From CAYOBW01 sp964402115 (GTDB lineage Bacteria; Verrucomicrobiota; Kiritimatiellia; UBA8416; CAYOBW01): a stretch of 12,351 nt of DNA. Each line of letters starts with the position of its first letter. Positions within the stretch are counted from its first letter, which is position 1. Below, piece by piece: positions 7,457 to 12,351 of the stretch. A program made the position numbers and the translations under genes. The notes under the pieces were generated by a model that was not told the DNA's origin, did not search any database, and saw only the letters and a list, made by a program, of their open reading frames with translations. The stretch is taken from positions 1 through 12,351 of the forward strand of contig CAYOBW010000209.1 in NCBI GenBank assembly GCA_964402115.1, written 5' to 3'.

Positions 7457-9697
7457 ATGTTCGTTCAGAAGGTACGGCGGAAGGCGAGCTTCCGGCTGTG
7501 CGCCCGGCTGGCGGCCGGTGTGCTGGTCGCGTTTGCGAGTGCGGGGGTGGGCGGGGCGGCGGCCGCGGCGTGGGAACTGGCTGGCGGCGCGGATGCGGTG
7601 TGCCCCATCGTGGTCGCGGCGGACGCGACGCCGGCCGAGCGCTATGCGGCCGCGGAACTGGCCACCCACCTCCATGAGCTGTGCGGGGCGGCTTTCCCTG
7701 TCACCAACGCGGTCCCGGCGGGTCCGGCCATTGTGCTCGCGCACGATCCCGACTGCGGCGCGGAGGGCTACCGGCTGCGGGTGGACGCGGCCGCCGGCCG
7801 CCTGACGATCGGCGGCGGCCGCCCGCGCGGCGTACTCTACGGGGCCTACGCCCTGCTCGACGAGGATCTCGGCTGCCGGTGGTTCACGCCCGCGGTCACG
7901 TTTGTACCCCGGCGCGACCGGCTGACGCTGCCGGCGGACCTGGATCGCCGCGGTCAGCCGCGCCTGGAGTACCGTGAGGTGTACTGGACCGAAGCCCTCG
8001 GCGGCGACTGGGCCGCGCGCAACCGGCTCAACGCCTCGCACGCCAGCCTCGCCGAGCGCCACGGGGGCAAGGTGACGTACGGCCCGTTCGTCCACACGTT
8101 CAACCGCATCCTGGACCCGGACGACCATTTCGCCGCCCACCCCGAGTACTTCTCGATGGTCAAGGGCAAGCGGTTGAAGACGCAGACGCAGCTCTGCCTG
8201 ACGAACCCCGAGGTGCTCGACCACGCCATCCGCGCCGTGCGCCGCTGGATCGCCGCCAACCCCGCGGCGACGATCTTCTCCGTTTCGCAGAACGACTGGC
8301 GCAACCCCTGCGACTGCCCGGCCTGCCACGCGCTGGACGAGGCGGAAGGCAGCCACGCAGGCACGTTGCTGACCTTCGTGAACAGCATCGCCGACGCGAT
8401 CGCGACGAACCACCCGGGCGTGGCCATCGACACGCTGGCCTACCAGTACACGCGCAAGCCGCCGCGGACCGTCCGGCCGCGGCCGAACGTAATCGTGCGC
8501 CTCTGCAGCATCGAGTGCTGTTTCGCGCACCCGCTGGACGGCTGCCCGGAGGCGACGAACCAGTCGTTCATGGAGGACCTGCGCGGCTGGCACGGTTTGT
8601 CCTCCCGGCTCTACGTCTGGGACTACACCACCGACTTCGCCCACTACCTGCTGCCGTTCCCCAATCTCGGCGTGCTGGGCGCGAACGTGCGCACCTTCGC
8701 GGAAAACGGCGTCGCGGGCCTCTTCGAGCAGGGCAACTACTCGCCCGGCGGCGGGGGGGAGCTCGCCGAGCTGCGGGCCTGGGTGCTGGCGCGGTTGCTG
8801 TGGGAGCCGACCCGCGCCGCCGACGCGCTTATTCGCGAGTTCGTGGTCGGCGTCTACGGTCCCGCGGCGCCGCACGTGCAGCGCTACCTCGAACTCCGCG
8901 GGGCGACAGCCCGCGCGGCCGGTAACCACGTCCGCATCTTCGACGGTACCAACCGGCCCGACCTGCCGGTCGCCGCGGTGGCCGAGTGGGACGAGGCCCT
9001 CGCGGCAGCGGAGCAGGCGGCGGCGGGCGACGCGGCCCTGGCGGCGCGGATCGAGCGGCTGCGGCTGCCCGTGTGGTACACGCAGGCCTGGCAGGCCCGG
9101 GCGCCGGCGCCCGTCGTGCGGACGGCCGCGGCGCGGCTGGCTGCCGGCGTGCGGGCGCAGCAGCTGACCCACCTGCGCGAGTTCGGCAAACTCGACCGCG
9201 ACCTGGCGCGGCTGGCGCTGGCCGAAGCGCGGCGGCCGTACGCGGCGCCGGAGGATGTGCGGATTGGCGAAGATGACCGGTTCAGCCTCCACCGCGAGGG
9301 CGAGCTCGTGACGCTTGTCGCGGACCCCGCGGCGGAGGATGGCGTGGCCGCGCGCATGGTCGGCCGCTCCCTGGAGTGGGCCGTGCAGTGGCGGCTGCCC
9401 GCCGATGTGCCGCCGGGGCGGTACCGCCTGGGCGCCCGCATCCGCGTCGAGAAAGAGGGTACGAATGGCGTGGCGTTTCACGGTGGCGCCTACGATTCCG
9501 GGGCGCACCGGGGGCTGGGCGAGAAACGGGTCAGCGTGGCCGACGCCGCTGCCGGCTACCGGCTGTACGACCTGGTCGAGTTCGATGCCGGTACGCCGAT
9601 CCGTGCCTATGTCGCCCCCAACGACAACGCCGCCGCCGTGAAGGCGATCTACGTGGACCGGTTCGAACTGGCGCCCATTGCAGCGGGGGCGGACTAG
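7457..9697 (+). CDS. Secreted DUF4838 domain-containing protein, glycoside-hydrolase-like
   Basis: Product of 746 aa. The basic N-terminus (KVRRKASFRLCAR) followed by a hydrophobic run to about residue 38 is a signal peptide; the ribosome binding site is weak (GGGTTGGG). Residues about 45-165 resemble the alpha/beta N-terminal domain found before GH20- and GH67-type catalytic barrels (ERYAAAELATHL, GRPRGVLYGAYALLDEDLGCRWF). Residues about 170-480 match the DUF4838 pattern: HPEYFSM, SVSQNDW (276-282) followed by CDCPAC (285-290), AYQYTR, and YVWDYTTDF. Residues about 480-610 are helical. Residues about 620-746 look like a beta-sandwich, perhaps carbohydrate binding. DUF4838 proteins are common in polysaccharide-degrading bacteria, but the reaction is not firmly known and the catalytic residues cannot be named from sequence alone. 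No sugar transporter or sulfatase lies nearby. The gap from the previous gene is 94 nt, so cotranscription is uncertain. Confidence 0.82.
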   Translation: MFVQKVRRKASFRLCARLAAGVLVAFASAGVGGAAAAAWELAGGADAVCPIVVAADATPAERYAAAELATHLHELCGAAFPVTNAVPAGPAIVLAHDPDCGAEGYRLRVDAAAGRLTIGGGRPRGVLYGAYALLDEDLGCRWFTPAVTFVPRRDRLTLPADLDRRGQPRLEYREVYWTEALGGDWAARNRLNASHASLAERHGGKVTYGPFVHTFNRILDPDDHFAAHPEYFSMVKGKRLKTQTQLCLTNPEVLDHAIRAVRRWIAANPAATIFSVSQNDWRNPCDCPACHALDEAEGSHAGTLLTFVNSIADAIATNHPGVAIDTLAYQYTRKPPRTVRPRPNVIVRLCSIECCFAHPLDGCPEATNQSFMEDLRGWHGLSSRLYVWDYTTDFAHYLLPFPNLGVLGANVRTFAENGVAGLFEQGNYSPGGGGELAELRAWVLARLLWEPTRAADALIREFVVGVYGPAAPHVQRYLELRGATARAAGNHVRIFDGTNRPDLPVAAVAEWDEALAAAEQAAAGDAALAARIERLRLPVWYTQAWQARAPAPVVRTAAARLAAGVRAQQLTHLREFGKLDRDLARLALAEARRPYAAPEDVRIGEDDRFSLHREGELVTLVADPAAEDGVAARMVGRSLEWAVQWRLPADVPPGRYRLGARIRVEKEGTNGVAFHGGAYDSGAHRGLGEKRVSVADAAAGYRLYDLVEFDAGTPIRAYVAPNDNAAAVKAIYVDRFELAPIAAGAD

Positions 9698-9786
9698 CCG
9701 CCAGCGTGACGCTGCAGCGACGTGGAGTGACCCAAGGGGGCTTAACGGCCGGGGACGGCCGTCTCCGTGCGGTACCCTTCCCGGAG

Positions 9787-9806
9787 CGGCTTGCTTTGGC
9801 AAGCCG
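9787..9806 (+). terminator. Perfect 8-bp hairpin downstream of the DUF4838 gene
   Basis: CGGCTTGC (9787-9794), loop TTTG, GCAAGCCG (9799-9806). It lies 90 nt after the stop codon. No T-run follows, so it is not a textbook intrinsic terminator; it could act with Rho or protect the mRNA 3' end. Confidence 0.35.
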
Positions 9807-9837
9807 GGGAGAAGAATGGGGCCAGCCTTGTGGAAGC

Positions 9838-9857
9838 CGGAACGTCAAAGCGTTCCG
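9838..9857 (+). repeat. Perfect 7-bp hairpin
   Basis: CGGAACG (9838-9844), loop TCAAAG, CGTTCCG (9851-9857). This is a second stem-loop in the same gap, without a T-run. Its function is unknown. Confidence 0.4.
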
Positions 9858-9895
9858 CTCCGGGATCGGCGTCATGCATGCTGCGCTCGGAATGA

Positions 9896-9905
9896 CAAGC
9901 GCTTG
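9896..9905. promoter_or_regulatory. Palindrome with a LacI-family-like operator core
   Basis: CAAGCGCTTG is a perfect 10-bp palindrome containing AAGCGCTT, which fits the AANCGNTT core common to LacI/GalR-family operators. The outer bases are not symmetric. It lies about 170 nt before the ATG at 10078. No regulator gene is in the window, so this is a weak candidate. Confidence 0.25.
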
Positions 9906-9947
9906 CACGTTGTGTCATCATCCTGTAAAGAGCAGTTGCAACCATGC

Positions 9948-10023
9948 AGAGCACGAAGTGAGATCGTGAACAGGAGACGGATCGCCCTTGCGTACGGTCT
10001 GGCACATGCTGACTTCGTGCTCT
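9948..10023. repeat. 12-bp inverted repeat built from CACGAAG-type units
   Basis: AGAGCACGAAGT (9948-9959) is the exact reverse complement of ACTTCGTGCTCT (10012-10023), with a 52-nt spacer. On the minus strand the right arm continues as CACGAGAG-CACGAAGT (10027 down to 10012), two units at an 8-nt period. It resembles the dispersed CACGAAG/CACGGAG short repeats seen between genes of many environmental bacteria; that resemblance is from memory, not a search. Confidence 0.5.
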
Positions 10024-10077
10024 CGTGGTGAATCCACTGCTGCTTGCATGTTCTTTGCGTTGAAAGGATAGCGGTAC

Positions 10078-10290
10078 ATGCGTTTTCGTTTCCTCTCACT
10101 GATCCTGTTGGGCGTGCTCGTGTTGGGCTCTGCCACGGCGGCGACGCTGACGTTGCAGCAGGGCTCGTCTGGCTTCAGCGGGTGTGACGACACGTTCATT
10201 GGCACGGGCGGCTACAACGACGACGGGGTTTCCAACTTCGGCGAGTGCGATACGCTGATGGTACACGCCGAACACTACAACCCTGGCTGA
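10078..10290 (+). pseudogene. N-terminal fragment (signal peptide and start of DNRLRE domain) cut off by an in-frame TGA
   Basis: The ATG at 10078 has AAGGA 9 nt upstream and encodes a signal peptide (MRFRFLSLILLGVLVLGSATA), then the first part of a DNRLRE-like domain: LTLQQGSSGFSGCDDTFIGT, with the D-T-[FY]-I strand that opens this fold. After HAEHYNPG the frame meets TGA at 10288-10290. The downstream 552-codon stretch resumes in exactly the same frame and supplies the rest of the same domain (VVRFDLSALP). The two parts therefore belong to one gene, 10078-11976. Either the stop is a real nonsense mutation, a sequencing error or readthrough, or two compensating indels shift about nine codons between 10285 and 10312. 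TGA is a normal stop in four other genes here, so a changed genetic code is not supported. Confidence 0.7.
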
Positions 10291-10317
10291 CCCAGCTGCT
10301 GGAGGACCACGCGGAGC

Positions 10318-11976
10318 GTGGTTCGCTTCGACCTCTCGGCTCTGCCAACCAGCGCCACGATCACCGGCGCCCAGCTGCAGCTGTACGTGTTGAATGTGCA
10401 GCGTGCCTCCCTCACGGCGAGCGTCAATGTTCACGCGCTGACCGCGGTTTTCACGGAGAGCGCTGTGACCTGGGCCAAGCGGACGGCGGCGGCGAACTGG
10501 ACCACGGCGGGAGGCGATATCAACGGCACGGTCTCGGCCAGCGTGGCGTACTCCACCCTGGCTGCTGGCTCATGGGTGACGTTCACCATCCCCGCTGCCG
10601 TTGCGCAGGGCTGGGTGACGACCCCCGCGAGCAACTACGGCTTCATGGTCAAGCCCAGCGTGAACGGCGATCCGGGGACAGGCACGATCTACAACATGGC
10701 TTGGTTTGCCGCCTCGGAGCATGCGACGGTTTCCCTGCGGCCGAAGCTGGTGCTGACCTACACGGCGCTGGACAATGTGAAGCCTCTGGTGGTGCTCAAG
10801 GGGCCCGCGGACGGTGGCACGATCATGCCCGGCACCAACGTCATCGTGCGTGCGGAGGCTTCCGACCCGGATGGCACCGTGACGGGGGTGACGTTCACCG
10901 TGGACGGCGTCCTGCTGCGGCAGGTGGCGACCGCGCCCTTCACCGCCACATGGCCCAATGTCACGGTCGGCACGCACACCCTGACCGCGACGGCCTGGGA
11001 CAACACGGGCGCCTCCGCCGTGTCGGCGCCGATCACCGTCCAGGGCGCCTGGCGCATCTACGGCGCGGAGATGGGGACGAACCCGGGCTGGGCGCTGGGC
11101 AGCGGGTGGGGGTTCGGCAAACCGACCGGCGCAGACGGCAGCTACGGTTATCCGGATCCGGCCGCTGGTATTGGCGGCCAGAACGTGGTCGGCTACAATC
11201 TGAGCGGCCCCTACGGCGCTATCGCGACCCCCACGTCTGCCACGACCCCCGCCTTCAACTGCGCCAACTTCCGCAACACGGTTCTCTCTTTCTGGTATTG
11301 GCTGGGCGTCGAGGGCAGCGGCTATGACCACGCCGCCGTGGCGGTGTCGAGCGATGGCTTGACCTGGCAGACCGTCTGGTCCAATCCGGCTGAAGTGCTG
11401 GCCGGCGGTGTCTGGCGGCAGCTGCGGCTCAACATCGGCGCATACGCCGACGGCAAACCGACAGTCTCTGTGCGTTGGCAGATGGGGACCACGGACAGCG
11501 CCTACCACTTCGGCGGCTGGAATGTGGATGAGGTGCTGGTCGCGGGCGAGAGCACGAACACGGCGGCTGACGGCGACGGAGACGGGGTCTCCGACTTCTG
11601 GGAGCAGCTCAACTTCGGCAGCACCGGGTCACCTGAGGGTGGGGTGGGGCTGGATGCCGATGGCGACGGTGACTCCAACCTCGACGAGTTCGTGGCGGGC
11701 ACCGATCCGCTGGGCAGCAACGACACGCTGGCGGTGGCGATCGACGACTTGCCTGGCAAGGTGCGGGTGAGTTTCACGGGGCGCGTGGCGAATACGAACA
11801 CCTGCGGCGCGCTGAAGCGGCACTACGCGCTGGAAACCCGTCCGCGACTGGACATCGGCACATGGACTGGTTTGCGGGGCTATACGGACCTGCCGGCGGC
11901 GGACCGGGTCTTCGCCGTGACGAATGCGGTTGGCACGGGGCGGGCATACTATCGCGTGAAGGCCTGGCTGAAGTAG
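10318..11976 (+). CDS. DNRLRE / Ig-like / MAM-like / TSP3 multidomain surface protein (main part, interrupted upstream)
   Basis: This is the continuation, in the same frame, of the gene that starts at 10078; a GTG at 10318 is only a nominal start because it lies inside a domain and would give no signal peptide. In this 552-residue part, residues 1-150 finish the DNRLRE domain (VRFDLSALPTSATITGAQL, TVSLRPKLVLTYT). Residues 155-242 are a bacterial Ig-like domain (ASDPDGTVTGVTFTVDG). Residues about 243-410 form a MAM/jelly-roll-like domain (LSFWYWLGVEGSGYDHAAV, GGWNVDEVLV). Residues 417-467 hold TSP3-like Ca-binding repeats (DGDGDGVSDFWE, DADGDGDSNLDEF, GTDP). Residues 470-552 are a beta-rich end closing with YYRVKAW. 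No catalytic site is visible; an adhesive or structural surface role is likely. If the upstream TGA is real and not bypassed, this part is not exported and the gene is broken. Confidence 0.75.
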   Translation: MVRFDLSALPTSATITGAQLQLYVLNVQRASLTASVNVHALTAVFTESAVTWAKRTAAANWTTAGGDINGTVSASVAYSTLAAGSWVTFTIPAAVAQGWVTTPASNYGFMVKPSVNGDPGTGTIYNMAWFAASEHATVSLRPKLVLTYTALDNVKPLVVLKGPADGGTIMPGTNVIVRAEASDPDGTVTGVTFTVDGVLLRQVATAPFTATWPNVTVGTHTLTATAWDNTGASAVSAPITVQGAWRIYGAEMGTNPGWALGSGWGFGKPTGADGSYGYPDPAAGIGGQNVVGYNLSGPYGAIATPTSATTPAFNCANFRNTVLSFWYWLGVEGSGYDHAAVAVSSDGLTWQTVWSNPAEVLAGGVWRQLRLNIGAYADGKPTVSVRWQMGTTDSAYHFGGWNVDEVLVAGESTNTAADGDGDGVSDFWEQLNFGSTGSPEGGVGLDADGDGDSNLDEFVAGTDPLGSNDTLAVAIDDLPGKVRVSFTGRVANTNTCGALKRHYALETRPRLDIGTWTGLRGYTDLPAADRVFAVTNAVGTGRAYYRVKAWLK

Positions 11977-12008
11977 AGCACCGCCAAGCGCCCCGTCCCC
12001 CGTCGTAG

Positions 12009-12031
12009 CCCCGGCCTCTCCGAGGCCGGGG
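12009..12031 (+). terminator. Strong 10-bp GC hairpin after the DNRLRE gene
   Basis: CCCCGGCCTC (12009-12018), loop TCC, GAGGCCGGGG (12022-12031): perfect pairing, 33 nt after the stop codon. It lacks a T-run. Position and strength suggest transcription termination or mRNA 3'-end protection, but it also looks like an intergenic repeat unit, being preceded by TAG as part of TAGCCCC. Confidence 0.45.
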
Positions 12032-12081
12032 GCCGGATGGGTGTTCGACCCCATCGCGTGGGCAGGCGACGAGGCGTGGAG

Positions 12082-12098
12082 ACGGCGGTCCCCGCCGT
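12082..12098 (+). repeat. Second hairpin with the same TCC loop
   Basis: ACGGCGG (12082-12088), loop TCC, CCGCCGT (12092-12098), followed by TATAGCCCC. The loop and the adjoining TAGCCCC are shared with the hairpin at 12009-12031, suggesting that both come from one repeat family. Confidence 0.45.
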
Positions 12099-12198
12099 TA
12101 TAGCCCCCCCCGACGTCACTTACGCATCACACCAAATGCGAAACTGGGTGGCTGACTGACTCAAGCGCACCGCTGTGTGTGGTCTGACGAGAACGCAC

Positions 12199-12221
12199 CA
12201 CGGAGTCACGGAAACACGGAG
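12199..12221 (+). repeat. Three CACGGAG-like units at an 8-nt period
   Basis: CACGGAG (12199-12205), CACGGAA (12207-12213) and CACGGAG (12215-12221) are spaced exactly 8 nt apart. They resemble degenerate dispersed repeats of environmental bacterial genomes and are related in form to the CACGAAG units at 9952-9959 and 10012-10027. Confidence 0.6.
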
Positions 12222-12283
12222 CGGCGAAACGATGCCAGGAGGTTCGCGCAAAGCCGAGACTGGCGACCCGCACAGTTCATCCT

Positions 12284-12312
12284 AGAAACGGAAGCAGCCC
12301 GCTTCCATTTCT
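12284..12312. repeat. Imperfect 12-bp hairpin near the window end
   Basis: AGAAACGGAAGC (12284-12295) pairs with GCTTCCATTTCT (12301-12312) apart from one C-A mismatch, with a 5-nt loop AGCCC. It could terminate transcription from either side or be a dispersed repeat. Confidence 0.4.
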
Positions 12313-12351
12313 CCCATGTCATTCGCCATAATATACTTATGGTGCGATGCA

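Larger units (their letters stand above)
9698..10077. other. Intergenic region, 380 nt, dense in inverted repeats
   Basis: No gene is supported here. Directly visible are a near-palindrome at 9751-9766, a perfect 8-bp hairpin at 9787-9806, a perfect 7-bp hairpin at 9838-9857, a 10-bp palindrome at 9896-9905 and a 12-bp inverted repeat at 9948-10023. The first three may help terminate transcription of the DUF4838 gene; the last two lie in the upstream region of the DNRLRE gene. A sensible Shine-Dalgarno (AAGGA, 10064-10068) serves the ATG at 10078. Confidence 0.7.
11977..12351. other. Non-coding tail of the window, 375 nt, with hairpins and short repeats
   Basis: No coding sequence is supported. 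It holds two strong hairpins (12009-12031 and 12082-12098), three CACGGAG-like units (12199-12221), and an imperfect 12-bp hairpin (12284-12312). GATGGG/CCCATC (around 12036-12055) forms another small stem. The last 35 bases are AT-rich compared with the rest of the window (TATACT at 12332-12337) and might belong to a promoter of a gene beyond the edge. Confidence 0.6.

Noticed and set aside
7346..9802. Long minus-strand open frame (about 818 codons) opposite the DUF4838 gene
   Set aside because: It is low-complexity Arg/Gly/Val-rich with no recognisable family, while the + strand has a signal peptide and clear family motifs.
10288..10290. TGA recoded by an alternative genetic code
   Set aside because: TGA ends at least four other intact genes here (2370-2372, 5777-5779, 6495-6497, 7360-7362).
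10245..11327. 360-codon + strand frame overlapping the DNRLRE gene
   Set aside because: It is the third frame of the real gene, rich in Arg/Gly/His, with no domain features; stop-free because of GC bias.
12034..12056. tRNA T-arm-like string with TTCGA inside a small stem
   Set aside because: No acceptor, D-arm or anticodon arm can be built around it.
12316..12351. ATG at 12316 open to the end of the window
   Set aside because: Only 12 codons are visible and there is no ribosome binding site, so a gene start cannot be supported.
1..12351. CRISPR array, insertion sequence or phage genes
   Set aside because: No regularly spaced direct repeats with spacers, no transposase or integrase motifs and no phage-like proteins were seen.

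Overview
The window is high-GC bacterial DNA with seven protein-coding genes, all on the + strand. Four encode large secreted proteins. Two of these (genes 1 and 7) combine thrombospondin type-3-like Ca-binding repeats with a C-terminal beta-rich segment ending in a [FY]RV[RK]xW motif. There is also a seven-repeat FG-GAP/VCBS protein and a DUF4838 family protein. This set is typical of environmental PVC-group bacteria (Kiritimatiellota, Lentisphaerae and relatives), probably from a metagenome. The taxonomic call is inference from protein style; no rRNA or marker gene is present.

Layout. (1) 1-3790, surface/secreted pair: a metallophosphoesterase fused to a right-handed beta-helix and Ca-binding repeats (126-2372), then a beta-propeller protein (2465-3790). 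The first gene has a leader whose Shine-Dalgarno lies in one arm of a perfect 12-bp inverted repeat. (2) 3791-4117, intergenic, with a near-consensus sigma-54 (-24/-12) promoter at 4024-4039. (3) 4118-7362, a probable signalling/regulatory operon: a membrane-anchored DUF4388 (PATAN) protein with a Pro/Ala-rich linker, a class I methyltransferase resembling ETF-beta lysine methyltransferases, and a cyclic-nucleotide-binding/rhodanese fusion. (4) 7457-9697, a secreted DUF4838 protein likely acting on glycans. (5) 9698-10077, intergenic, rich in hairpins and inverted repeats. (6) 10078-11976, a multidomain secreted DNRLRE protein interrupted by one in-frame TGA at 10288-10290. (7) 11977-12351, non-coding, with several hairpins and degenerate CACGGAG repeats.

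The secreted genes look like parts of an outer-surface or glycan-processing repertoire. The central trio would link an extracytoplasmic sensor-like segment, a cyclic nucleotide and a sulfur-transfer/redox domain under RpoN control; that functional link is inference. No mobile element, CRISPR array, tRNA or rRNA was found. The observations most worth checking are the sigma-54 promoter, the sequestered ribosome binding site before gene 1, and the in-frame stop in gene 7.
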